Positions 34,370-47,491 of a stretch of 64,000 nucleotides of DNA are shown in pieces. The DNA lies in contig LSAX01000003.1 of assembly GCA_001557505.1 (NCBI GenBank), positions 2,790,001 through 2,854,000 of the forward strand, given 5' to 3'. The notes under the pieces are model-generated. The model ran no database searches. It was not told the origin of the DNA and saw nothing but the letters and a program-made list of their open reading frames with translations. Numbering within the stretch: position 1 is the first letter of the stretch; every line of letters begins with the position of its first letter. The DNA comes from Reticulascus tulasneorum (lineage: Eukaryota > Ascomycota > Sordariomycetes > Glomerellales > Reticulascaceae). A program made the position numbers and the translations under genes.

Positions 34370-37300
34370 CTCTCCAAAGTCACCACAATGCTACTACGTG
34401 CAGTGACGATGTAAATTACTTCTTCGCAAAGCCGGGGCAGCATCAGCCCAATGCGGCTGGTGCCACCCTTTTCTTTCGAGAACAGCCTCATCGGTCATCA
34501 GTCATCACAACCACCATTCGTCTAGCCATAGTGTGGGTTCTCGACTCAGACACCACCTTTCGTTCCTTGTCACACATCGCGTTGTCCACATTCGACCAAA
34601 ATACCTGTCTACAGCCTATCACGCGGAAGCCCACCAACCAGCCCAGAGACGACCCTGTCAGCACCGCTGCCAGAACCCAGCCAAAGCTAATTAAATACTG
34701 ACTGACATCCAATACGGTACCCGCTTGCCCTAAGCTCAACTATCAAACCATGCTATGAATAACCCGCCAGGTACGGAGAACTCTCTCTCTCTCTCTCCAA
34801 GATGAAAATCCCCATTATACCGCCCAGGACCGACCTGGCTTCCAATTGCACAACGGTGGAGATGGGCTCTTCAAACCACAAGCGCTGAGTGGCTTGGACT
34901 GACACGACCCTTTCCGTAGCTCGCAGCGAAAAGACCAAAGTCGTCGTTAAACGGGAAACGAGCTGACGTAGCTCTACCCAGTGTCCTAGCCCTCTCTGCA
35001 TAGTCTACGCCACCTCTCATCCTCCCTTTTATTCATTGGTCGTTGAGCGGAAGACTGCGTCTGGATGCCCTCCAGCTCTATTTCTGTTTTGGGACTGGTA
35101 GGAGCTTCTTCCCCTCATTCGATTTGTTTACGAAATGGCGACGCCTACTGTGCCAAGATGAGCCCACGCCCACGAGGGAAGCCGTCAGCCGTTTGCTTCC
35201 CTAGAACTAGCCCGAACTTTGTCGCCTTGACCAGCGGCCGAGGCAAAGTCAAGCACGCCAGAGGATTGGACAACGCCACACATGCAGAGGCTCATTTACT
35301 TACACGAGCCCACATCGTTCTGTGATAGCCCGGTAATGTTAGCGTCCGTGTCGGGGGCGAAACAGCAAAGTCAACCTATGTTCTCATTTTGAGTATTTGC
35401 TCAACAAATTGGTGGCGGTTTCGCCCACCCTGCTTGCGGGCGATATTCGAGCTTCGTAAACTGAGGCACGGCACTGGGATTTCGTCTTGTCGTGGTTGCA
35501 AGTAAACTACCCCAGCCCCGAAGACTTGCCATGGTTGCTTGAATCTTTGCTGCATTGGAAGACTACCTGAAGTAGGGCATGGGCAATACTCAAGCAGGTT
35601 CCCTTTAGTTCTGGAATACTGCCCAATGGGCTGGCGGAATTCCGGGAACCGGACATGCAAAGAACTCCATGTTTTCAATAGCCCGCCGAGCGGTGCATAG
35701 TGTTACACGAGCACTAAGATGCTCCAACAGATCTGCTTGAACCCGACTGCCTGGGTTGTGACAAGCAAGGAATATGGTCTCTGGTAGTGCCAGGGACTAC
35801 GGATCATTAGCATCGCAGTCAACTACCAGTGTATGGCTTTTAACATGGCACCTGGATCAACCCAACTTGTCTGAACAGTTGAAAGATTGAATCGTTTAAC
35901 TAGGGTTCCGTATAAGTTTGAGCCAGAGTGTCCTCTATTCTGCGTATGACTTTCGCCCAAGGGACGTGTGTTGTGAATCCCCGAGATCACGGCAAGGTGC
36001 AATGTTCCCGTACTGTTGTGACCACCAGAGCCGCCTCAGGCTAAGCACTAGCTAGTACCAGTATCGATACAATCAAGATTGCAAGGTACATGCCACCACG
36101 AGTCACCAGTACTTCCTGGCCAGTTTGCTAGACAGACCTGCGAATGGGCGGCTGGTCATTTTGCGTCTCAGCTTTGGTTGTGCTCATAACAGTGTCCTTC
36201 AAACGAAGTACATCGAGCCTAGACCGGCGGCAGCGTTCTGCCCGGGGCTAATTTGAAGGCAAAAAACATGGCGTTCTTACGGTTGCTGAGTTCGGCGTAG
36301 TGCCATGTAGCCATCCTCTCATCCCTACCATCTTGCGCAGTTATGGCCATCGAAGCCGAAACGAAGTCGCCACATATATTCTCAAGAAATAGCAATGTAT
36401 ATAGCTATACCTTGCCCTGTGGTGAGTGCTCGGTTGCACGGCCTGGCCATCTCAAGGTCTAGCCCACATTAAAACCGCTCATCGCCAAAGAATTTATAGG
36501 TGAGGGGAGAAAGATCGTCAAGCGCTAGATCGCCAAAGTTTCCGGCGATTCATGGTAAGCATGTGCTCCTCATGTGGTCTGGCCATGTGCCCTAGGCATG
36601 GCAAGACTTGTTAGCCAGGCGCTCTCCATGCTTCTGGCTTTGCAGATCCTTCTACCGAGAGAGTTCATGGGATCAGCGATAGAAGTTAAGGACCTTGCTT
36701 TGCCGCTGGGGAGGGATGGCACGGGTGCGGATTCCGTCAACCAACAACAAGCTAGCACGGAAGGAAGTCAAGCCACAATTGCAGCACACATCTTTTGAAT
36801 CTCCGACTTGCAACTCATCCCCCCACCGATGTGGCTGGCTCAATGAGCCCTTTACAGGTTGGGAAGGAAAGTTTAGTTTCCAAGGATCGGCAACGAGGCT
36901 GCATATTCTGGGTGACTACACTAGCGATGGAGGAAATCAAGTTTATCAGAATGGAACTCCAGAAGAAGTAACCTCGGAGTGCTTGAAAAAATTATGCCTT
37001 TTCCATGATCGTTTGCCCTAGACGCACCCCTTGACGAAGGCGGAAATAACTTCCGAGGCAGTCTTCCTTTTTACTCATTGATGAAACATATGTTATCTCC
37101 GGCAGGAAACCAACCCACAATCCATCTGCGAGCCACATTTTCCACGACCCTCTCATCAAACGGACCCTGGTTTTGGCGGTCTCAAGCCACGAAGCGGAGT
37201 CGTTCTAATAAAGGCAGCTCTTCCTGGTCGCTGCATTCCTGGCTAGTACGTACATCTGTACTGACCTCATCGAGCTATAAGCCATGCTACTGTGGTGCCC

Positions 37301-39813
37301 TCGTTTCTGGCGCGACATTGATTCCGTCTCTCGTTTGATGATGCCCCATCGCGTGTTGATCTGCGGCCACGAGGCGCACATGGCAGACACGCCGTCACTA
37401 AAAAGTAGCGGGAATGCAGAGCTACCGGAGTCATGGGCGACGCCTCTTGCGTACCGGACGATTTGATCCACCAACCCGTGGCCGGTGGATGCCTTGCGGA
37501 TCAGCCCGCCATCGGGTCGAATTCCGTTCTCAGAGCTGCAAGACACGCGCACGTCTTTCTGTCGATCTCGGCGCCCCTCTTGAGTTTCCCGGGACAGACG
37601 TGTGATGAGTCGAAACGAAAAGAACGCATCACATGCTTGGTGAGATGAAAGGGGTGAATAAAACCAGGTTTTTCCTTGAATGTCAGGGACCAGGCTGCCG
37701 GGGTTATCCTCATATGCATTGCTCATTGGGTCGACGTTTCCAACCCGTCAAGCGGTTCCAACGAAAGATTAGCATTCGTGGCCCGCTAAATCCCGCTCGC
37801 AGCACGGAAAACGTCTTCTGTCCGTTTTTGGACCGTTGCCTGTGCAGACACGGCGAGGTTGATTGCGGCACTCTGATGCCTGTCACTTTGTCGCAAAGTG
37901 TAGTAGGTGGGGTAAGCCAGCACAAAATCCTCTCTTTTTAGTGGAAATCTCAAGGATTGGGACCACCCCATCATCTCGTCCCCATCCACCCCCAACACCC
38001 GCAAGTCCTGCGCCCTGGCCAATCTGGGATACAAGCCTCCTTGACTGGTGTCATTGCTGCTTGTTGCATTGAGGACTACAACACTATAAAAAAAAATTGC
38101 TACCCCCAGTGATTACGATAGCACAACTGTACGTAGTAGTTAGTATGCACATTCGGTTGCCTAGAAAAGCGAGCTTGACCGCGGAGTTACGGATCATGCA
38201 GCGTGCGGTAGGGATGCAAGGGATATGGGATGGTCTGTGTGCTTCTACTGTTCCTGGTCCTGGGCAGTTTGCAAGCACACATTCGGAGGAGGCTTGGTGG
38301 AAATGGGAGAACACCGGAGTGTTTTCTCTGTTCCTCGCGGAAAGGGCTTAGCTGCTGCGCATCATGATCAGAGCTTGATCTTCTTCAGGGTGGGGGGGCG
38401 TTTAGCCTTGCAATGACATACTTAGCATGGCGTGACCCTCATTTTCACATGCCCGCTAATAGTTTGGCGTCAAGTCGCCTGGATCGAGCAAGAGAAGGGG
38501 GTCTGACCACAGTGGCAGTGCCATCTATAATCGGCATCGAACTACATAACTTGCCTTATGGGGGGAGGGGATCGAAATATGCAGAGGACTAATTCCCAGT
38601 ATTATGGACAGAGCATAACGTCCTGTCTGCCTTGTCTTGTTGGCTCTTAGCGCAATTGTTGACCATGGAGAGCCCCCCCCCCGCCTGTGTCAAAATCCTG
38701 GAGGAACACATCATTAGGAGTGGGTTTCAAAGCTTCCTATCATGTTTTAAGCTTGAATAGTTGAGTGAGAGGTGTCCCCTTCAGACGAGGGACCACAACT
38801 ATACTGGGACCCCTTCCAATCCTGCAAGCCAAATGACCAAGAAACTCGAGGAACGTTGGATAGATCTTCTCGCAGGGGCAGAAAATCAGGTCAGGAATCA
38901 GGTGACTTTGTTCTATTCAATATGCACGAGAAGCCCAATGCGGCAACTGCAAAGCCCACGAAACTGGGACCTGACTGCCTTGCTTTGTTTACGTTCTTAG
39001 TTGGTCGACATACATAGAACACTCCATGCTCTGCACCGCCATTGGAAAATCCCCTCCCGAGCTGCAAGGGCCGCTTCCTCCCCATGAATGGAAAATCGTC
39101 ATCCCTTTGCCCCCAAAAACAGAATCCTTCCCTCACAATGTAATACCGGGAACTCCAACGCCGGACCGCGTTATCCCTCATTCGGGGAACCAATGGTGCT
39201 ACTCTCAAATGCCCAAAGTCCCCGACGGGAGCAAACAGATCAGAAAATCGACCTCCGATCTCCACGAGCCGCAGCATGGAGATAATCGACCGCAGCGCAG
39301 CGCAGAAGCGCCGAGAAGGAGGAAAAGCCGTTTCCCCACCTGCCCGCCAGGGACCCAGGAAGTATGTAGTAGGAAGTAGAAATGCTCAAAATGACGAAAC
39401 AATCATAATACACAAAATGCACAAGTCGCTGTTGGGAGCCAATATCCCCCTTCCCCCCCTTTCCATGCTATGAAAAACGGATCCCATGAGCTCATCTGAA
39501 AGGTTCACGGTCCCATCCGGCATTGCTGAATGTGAGAACCCAAAAAACTTGGAAAAGGCGGTTGCTTAACTGAGGGTCATAGGTGATAGAAAATAAGGTC
39601 GTTAGGGTTATGCAGTTGCCGTATTTGCTCGAAATTGAATGCCTCTTTCCACTCATAAATGGCTGCTGCCTACAAATGCATTGATGTATTTCCATTTTCT
39701 CATGTCATAGCCCGCCATGTAGGTCTCATTTGTCGCCGCCGCTCCGGCCTAATCGCGGCCCCTCGACACTGTGAAGCAAAGACTGTTCGGCCCTTTGACT
39801 CGGGAGTGGGGAC

Positions 39814-42800
39814 TTAGAGCTGATCTTTGGTCGAAGACCCCTGCGAAACCAGGCTACTCCTGCTGCTGTCGAACGGCATGTTCTCTGTCTTGATACTGCC
39901 ATTCTCGCCGTCGGCGGACGACGAAATTGTGCTCTGACGTGGGGGGATTTTCTTAGTGAGAACGGCTTTGGTCTTTTCCATGGTCACTTCGCTATTCCTC
40001 CGATTCTTGACAAGCTTTCTGGGCTGTCGCTTCTGTGTCGGCGTCTGGGATTGGGTTTCCCCAATAGAGCCCACGTCTGAAGCTAAGTTGTCGCTAGAAC
40101 CACGGCTTGGAGTGAGAGTGGTCCCTGAAGGTCTGCTGTATGCCGGGTTGTCCCTGATTGGGACGGCGAAACTCGTGCCGTTCAGATCATTGTCTGCAGT
40201 GGCTGGTGGACTAGGGGTGGTTCTAAAGGATTCAGCCATTTGCACCTGTCAAGATATGATTAGTTAACTGTCAAGCTTGTATCTTGGTGCCCATACACTT
40301 ACCGGAGGGTTGACATAGGCGTCCAGTTTCTTCTTTAGCACCTCTGAACGAACTGGCTTTGCGAGGTAGTCATTCATACCCGCTGCTAGGCACTTCTCCC
40401 TGTCCCCCTGGATCGCAGATGCGGTCATGGCGATGACCAGAATCTTTCGAACGACATCAAGCGGCTCTTTTCGAATCATCTTTGTAGCTTCGTAGCCGTC
40501 AAGAACAGGCATCTGAACATCCATCAAGATGATATGGTAAGGACGGCCTTCTTTTGCTTTTTGTCGGAGCCCCTCCACTGCCTTTAAGCCATTCTCATAT
40601 GCATCAACGGTGACATAGCCCAAACGCTGCGCGTATTGAATGGCAATTCTTTGATTGATCGGGTTGTCCTCTGCAACGCATATCCGTATTTGATCTCTGG
40701 GGATCCGAGTGAGGTCGAGAAACGGATTCGGCGACTGCTCCCTCCCCGTGGATGATGAAGAGCGATCGACAGGGGACGGCGATTTCGTCTGCGCATCGCC
40801 CGCAGAGACGTCCGACTTGGCCTTATCAAACACTACCGTAAACCAGGCCGTGGTTCCGACTGATTCCTGGCTGTCAAGTCTGATCTTCCCCTTCATCATG
40901 GTTTCGATGAGAGATTTGCAAATGCTCAGACCCAGACCACTGCCACCGTACTTCCTTGCAGTGCTTGCGTCGGCTTGACTGAAAGGCTGGAAAAGTTTTA
41001 CCAGCTGTTGGGGAGGAATGCCGATGCCCGTATCCTTGACCCAGAACGTGAGAGTTGCTTTCTCGTTTGTTTCCGAGTCCACCCTGGCTCCGATTGTGAT
41101 TGAACCGTCCTCAGTGAACTTCAAGCTGTTACTGATCAAATTCCCAAGCACTTGATGCAAGCGAATTGGATCGCCGAATATGAGCAACGACGGAAGGTTG
41201 ATGTCTTGAATAATCTTAACGTTCTTCTTGGAAGTCTTCTCTCGGTTGCTGTAGGACACGGCGCGAACCACCTCGCGAACCATCTCTTCTGGATTAAAGG
41301 CGATCACGTAGAGCTTCATCTTGTCCGCTTCCATTTTTGAGAAGTCGAGGATGTCGTTGATTACGGTGAGTAGCAGATCTGCGGAGACCCTGATAGAGTC
41401 GGCCATTTCGAGCTGATCCTTGTTCAAGGTACTGTCCCTTAAGAGTTCCGAGTTCCCGATGACACCATTCAGTGGAGTTCGTAACTCATGCGAGACGTTA
41501 GCTAGGAAGATGGACTTCGCCTTTGCCGCTTCCTCCGCCAATTTGACGTTGTGCTTGGCTTCCGTCTCCGCAATCTTGGCCTTCGTCTCCGCTTCTAGGG
41601 CCTTCGCAAGAGCCCTCTTTTGCAGACTAACCATCGACCGATTTTCCGCCGAGACCTTCTCGATAGCTTTCATTGCCAAGGCGTTGGAGTAACTGATGCC
41701 GATTTGATTGACCAATAGCTGAAGGACAGAGACATTGCGATCGGTGAAGGAGCCGGGTTCGGCTTCGAGATATAGGACTCCGAGTAACGGCTTGTCGCCA
41801 TGACAAATTGGTATGGCAATGATAGCTTTGCTCAAGATGTTTCTCTGCAGCCACGCTTCACTCACGTTGCCGAACCTCTCATCGTTGATGACATCGGGAA
41901 TGAAGACAGCCTCTCGGAAGCGAGTACAGTAGAGAATGACGTTCTCCGCAACAAGGGGCGTACCGGCCAGGGGTATTCCTGGTATGTGCGCTGTAGCTCC
42001 CCTTTCTGGATCACCGCTTGCAGCCATGCACCATCCCGAGGAGTCAGACTCCTGTACCACGATCGCCGCAAGAGTTGCTGAGCCGCCACAGGTCTGCAGA
42101 ATGACATCGCACATGGTCTTTAAAAGTTCTTCGACAACGAGAACCCCAGAGATGACCTGGGAGGAAAGTAGAATTGCGTGCAGGTCGATCATATCGAGTG
42201 CAGGCAGGCCAGCTCCAACCTCGGTCTGCAAATTCATCGAGCCCCGCCATGCACCAATGCGATCTCCCTTTGTGTCTGCAGCTCCACTGTGATTTGCCTG
42301 CTGCAAAACATCGTTTTCTTCACCGTCAACCCCACGGTACTGGACTGAGCCTGAATCACCTGCGAAGTCTGTCTGAACTCCGACTTCGACTGTACTTGGA
42401 TTCCGTGTTGGGCCGTGCAGGAGCAGGCTGTGTTCCTCTTCGATACGCTCTGCAATGCCGACTGCGCCAAATTGTCGGTAGAGTCCAACTGCATCTCGGA
42501 GTGCGGATCTAGCTGATCTTCTGGCCTTCCGCCGAACGAAGATACCCGCCATGAGATAGTTTCCCAGGGCCTCCTCGAGGGTATAATTATGTTCCGCAGC
42601 ATTGTCTAGTGCCTCCTCGTACAGTCGGATCGCAGTTCCGTCGTCATTGGACAACTCGCAGATTTGTGCATCAAGCATCTTCGACCAGGAAATATAGTTG
42701 ACGTCAGTAAAGACCTCCCATTCCTTGATTCTCTTCGTTATTTCTTGCAATTGCTTGGCGGTTTCTCGGATTTCGCTTTGCAAACTGTCAACTTCCCATC

Positions 42801-45800
42801 GAGGATCCTGAAATTTGCGCAAGGTTCTCCCGGCGACAGCCAGACCGTAGTAGAACATGAGCAAGCGGCTATTGCGAGCAGACCATAGCATGTCTATCTT
42901 CCCAAAGCATGCTTCACCAATCTCCACTGCTCGATCATAATGGCCATATAGAAAAGCAGGCACAATCTCTAGGGTTTCGTAAAAAAGGAGAGAACGGTTT
43001 CCGTTGTGCGTATTCGCTTTGAGCCATGCCTTGTAGGCAACGGAGTTGTGCTGGTCGCAGGTCATGACCTCCAGAGGATCGCTTGCCCGTGTCTTCCCTT
43101 GTAGAGCACGACATAACTGCCGGACAGAAATTAGGAGAGTGCCACCCCGGGTATCCTGGTGCCAATTTGGAATCTCCTCACAACCATATTGGCAGAAGGC
43201 CTCAAGGTCGGAGCAATTCTCGCTAGCGAAAAATTTGAGCAAAGCCGAGAGCCCGAAGCTAAGAATCGACGAGATTCTATCTCCAGCTGCGACTGCGTAT
43301 TCCACTGAGCCTTCTAAGTGAGTAAGTGCCACAGAAATGGGAATCTGAACGTGGCCAATGAAGTTTGCGTAAATCATGTAGCCTCGAGCCAAAGAGTAGG
43401 GGTCCCTGAACCGGTCCAGCATTTCCAAGCAGGTATTGCCTAAATCTATCGCAAAATGAACCATGTTGAACCGAGCCAGAGCTACGAGACCAATATGAAG
43501 GAATGCCATGCCGGACTGGGGAAAGGCACCACAAGTCAAGTGCAAGTCCAGCATCACAAGAGACAGATGATAGAATCGAAGTGAGTCGCTCCACCAGGCA
43601 GCGCTGACGGTCTCCGCGAGGACGGCGCCGATGGACGGGAGGCTAGGATCATACGAAACATCCGGATTCATCAGTAACGTCCGATCCATTGTCTGAATTT
43701 TCACCGATATCCTTTCGAACTCTTTGTCACAGTTTTCGAACGTCGGGTTGTCGTCAAATTTGACGCCTAACGCACGTAAACACTCTTTTAAGGCGGCCAA
43801 GGCACCTTCAGCGTCCCCATTCTGGGCGAATATCCTTGACTGCAGAACATATGCCGGCGCTTTGTCAAGTGCTGACCGGGCGTGGGCAAAAATGGTTGCA
43901 AGAAGGTCATTGGCAGTTCCATGATGACCCATGTAAAGCGAACATTCAGCAGACCGGAGGTATAGTCGCATGGTTTCGTCGTAGGAGGCATCCTCTAAGC
44001 CTTCACCCCACGGATCTGGCTGCAAAAGGGCCACTGCAGCGGAGTAGTACTTGGCACCGGTTGGTCTCGCGCCATTTTCTGTCGCTTCCTGTGCGCATTC
44101 AAACAAGAGGTTGCGGAATGGCAGTCGGTGTTGGACTCGTCGCTTGATGATCTCAACTGATTCGCAAATGTGGCTCGCTGTGTTGTCCCTAGCCTTTGCG
44201 TCTGTCGCGCAGTAATACTTCAACAAGGTTTGCGCTATGACAAAGTGCAACTTACGAGAGTTGCACTCCTTCAAGGCAGCTGAGGCTTGGACATATCTAT
44301 CATGTGCAAAGCGAAAACGGTCGTCCGTCTCGGTAGGGACTATGATGTAGGCCTGGACCGCCGCCTGGAGTCCTGCGATGGCATCCTGTTCGCTGTATGA
44401 GGAATGGTAGTGTTCACTTTGAGGTTGCTCGCACGTGTCGTCGATGTATTGAAACTCGCCGCTGAGTAGTCGACATATGAGCTCAAAAGAAAATGTGTGA
44501 CCCAACAGAGCCGCCCAGGCAAGAATTGCCCGCGCAGCAGGAGGAAGTTCATTCAAGCGATGGGTAATGAATGCCGTATCGAGAATATCGTAATCCTTCT
44601 CGCCCTGAAACTGTTCAAATAGCCTGTCAAGGTCGTAGTGCCATTGACTATCCTTATAATCATACCACAAACAACGGTTTCGATAACATCCGCTGAGCAT
44701 CTCCCGTATATAGAATGGATTACCAGCTGTTTTGGATTGTATGACGATAGCCAATGGTAGAACCTCCTCCTTTGGTCTGCACAGAGTTGTCGCTACATAT
44801 TGGATAATGTCCTCTTCAGATAGTGGCGAGAGAGTAATTCTAGTTATTGTTGGTCTGAATGACCGGGGATATTCTATGTCTTGTTAGTTTAGGGGTCGAT
44901 TATTCAAGGAGCCGGGAAGCAATTACCATCGGAATCCGGAGGCTGTATGATAGACTGCACTTTCTCGGGTGACAGCTCATCTGGCCGGTATGTTATAATG
45001 ACTACCATCTTCATTCTTGCGCTGATGATCTGAGTTATCAATTCCAGCGATTCATCGTCTGCGAAATGAAGGTCATCCAAGGCAAAACAGATGAACTTGT
45101 GTGAGGTGAACATCCTCAGTACGTCAAGGAATGTGTTCATCAGTCTCATGGACTTCGTCGTTGTGCCAGCTCGTAGGAAGTCTTGCGAACTCTGACACGA
45201 GCCCCCTGAGACCCCTGAGCCAACCGAGTTTCTTTGGGGAGCGACGGGTGAGTTCCCAGGAGACGAGCCGCGACGTTTCGCCCCAGCTCGTAGGCTGTTG
45301 CGAGAATGAGATGCCCCTTGGGTAATGGAACCTGATCGGACGACAGAGCTATCCACGGGGCCAAGTAGGAATTCTGGCAATCCGAGCATCTTATGGAGCA
45401 TCGGCCACACGGGACGGACATACTGTTTCAGTGCCTGATGAAATGGAGTTTCGGTGTTTCTTTCTCCCCATACCTGCTTGAACAAGGACGACAGCAGCTT
45501 AAGTAGTGGTCCGAAGGCAGTCCTCCTGGCAGTATCGAACTTTGCTGTGGCACAATAACCTCTGCGTCGTGCTTCCACGAGCACTGACTGAACTAAGCAA
45601 CTCTTGCCCAGCCCGCCAGCACCTTCAATCGTGATGATTTCACAGTGTCCTCGTCGTCGAAATTTGGCAGACCCTAGTTGCCGGGACAAACTCGACGAAG
45701 ACGATTCAACAGCGCTGTGACGGTTCGGCTCGGTTGTATTTCCCAGGCTATCTGCAAGACTCCTTGCGTCGAAAGAGATGGACTGGTGCCTCTCCCACGG

Positions 45801-47491
45801 TCTTGCGAAACGAGCTAGTGGACCAGAAGCCGATGACGATATCGTTTCGCCAGAAATGGTGTGCGTGTCGGAAAGAATTGAAGGAAGGAAGCTACCCCTC
45901 GACTGCCTAGGATCCGAGGAAGTAGTGTGCGTGAACGAACCGCTGCGGCGATTCGTGCCTTCGGCAGAACTGGCACCTTCGCTTGAAGCCGAGTCTAGCA
46001 CCTCGTTGGAAAGTGCCGAGCCGTCGGAGAATCGGTTGTTCGCCCCTTTTTGATTCACGGCATGGCTCTTCGCAACTCGCTCAATCACTCTGACAAGCTC
46101 TGTCCTTTCCTTTTGCCGTCCAATCATCATCGTCGGCAAGATGAAAAACGAAGAAACGTCCCTTTCCGCAATCTTCCACTCTTTCAAGGCCAGCCAGTCG
46201 CCGTCGCTGAGAAAATGCTGCACCTTGACCAAATCGTGTCGCAAGCCGCTTGCTGAGTGGTAACGTTCGGTGACGTTTTTTGCCGTGCACTTCTGTATTA
46301 TTCGGCCTATCACCTCCGGAATGTCAAGCCGTACTTGGGATACGTTGGGTATGCGACGGCCGAGGACGCCTTGGACGATGTCTAGGGGAGACTCGCCGTC
46401 AAACACGGGCTGTTGGGTAAGCAAAGTCCAAAAGAGAACCCCGAGAGAGTAAATATCGGTCCGACTGTCGGGCTCTGCAGGCATTCTACCAGTCTGCTCT
46501 GGACTGATATACAGCAGCTTGTTCTTGGCACCCAGCTCTTTTGATAGGCTTGACCAGCCTGTGCTCGTCAGGCCATGTTCGAATGACCTCACTCCGGAAC
46601 CAAACGACATCAGTCTGACCTTGTTCAACTCGACGTTGTAGTGGAAGGTATCGGGTCGGATCTCTCCATGTATCATGCCCTGGCCATGGTGAAGAATCTC
46701 CAAGCATTGAGCGGCGCCAATAGAGAAATCCAGGAAGTATTGCAAGCTTATCGGGGGCTGCAATTCGAACTGATCCTTGCGGTCCGCCTCGTACCTGTCT
46801 CCTATTCTCTGTGCCCAGTAAAAGGCAGGTCCCATGTCCACCACCTGAGCAAGATAATTAGGCCCGGGGTGCTGGTAGATTGCGACGACGAGAGGGCCGC
46901 GGTCGCCCGGGTGGGGGGCGAGTCGGATGAGATCGATAGGTTTGACAATATGCTCGCCATTTGGGTCTGCTGAAGCAATCAGACTTTTGGTGATGTGGAA
47001 TGCCCTCTCTTCCCGCAAGACATGGTATGAGATGCGTGCCACGACTGGTTCCTCGACATAATGGATTTCGGGGGCGTTGGTAGCCGGTGGGGACGCTGCG
47101 GCAAGCTCGCTGGCTGCTTCACTACGTAGAGTGTGTAGGCTCGAAGTACTAGGATGCTCAGATGGCGAAGGTCGGCCAGACTGCAGTCTACCAGCCGACC
47201 CGGGACTCGACGCAATGTGGGGAGTTGTGCCTGCCGCATGGGAGGAGGGGGAGACAAATCTAGTCCCAAAGAGGTTCCTGTGAACATATAGCCATTCGGT
47301 CAGTCCGCCAGTCGAGGTGGTAGTGAGAGGTAAGTCCCCATCCGAGCCTGATTAACATACCATATATCATAGCTGTTGTGAAGTGGTAGCTTGGTTTCGT
47401 CCCAAGTGTACCCGGCTATCTGGCGAAGGCGATCGTATATTCGCGCAGGAGGGTCGTAGAGATCGTCCGACACGATCGCAGTGCCGTCCAT
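39814..47491 (-). CDS. group X hybrid histidine kinase (Chk1/PhkA/Mak2-like)
   Basis: Four exons: 47491-47361, 47277-44927, 44873-40303 and 40245-39814; introns 83, 53 and 57 bp. Product 2,494 aa. Domain order: Ser/Thr-kinase-like fold (about 140-390), AAA-type ATPase with Walker A Lys602 (GAGGLGKSCL) and Walker B Asp778-Asp779 (FALDDLHFAD), a long helical middle region, GAF (about 1735-1890), a short coiled coil, HisKA with His1956 in SHELRTPLNG, HATPase_c (N-box GNLISNSLKF, DTGIGI, GGSGLGLS) and receiver with Asp2279 in MDVQMPVLDG and the conserved Lys in AKPV. This is the layout of Candida Chk1, fission-yeast Mak2/Mak3 and Aspergillus PhkA/PhkB, sensors acting by His-Asp phosphorelay, linked to oxidative stress and cell-wall control. 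The N-terminal kinase fold lacks catalytic motifs. A Ser-rich tail of about 140 residues forms the last exon. No transmembrane helices are seen, so it is probably cytosolic. Confidence 0.95.

Larger units (their letters stand above)
26968..39813. other. 12.8-kb gene-free region
   Basis: No supported gene. The longest open frame (30891-31655, 254 codons, plus) shows no recognisable domain and overlaps other long chance frames. The block contains many simple repeats (listed separately) and no tRNA-like or 5S-like sequence that I could find. It lies upstream of the proline-rich gene and downstream of the histidine kinase, so much of it may be promoter, long 5' leader or non-coding transcript. 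Confidence 0.5.

Noticed and set aside
37205..37726. 173-codon minus-strand frame
   Set aside because: No similarity I recognise, no splice partner frames and overlapping plus-strand frames of similar length.
47300..47360. 20 extra codons after the first exon of the histidine kinase
   Set aside because: They are intron sequence: a GTATGT donor follows the Tyr-Asp-Ile codons and splicing continues the frame into the kinase-like domain.
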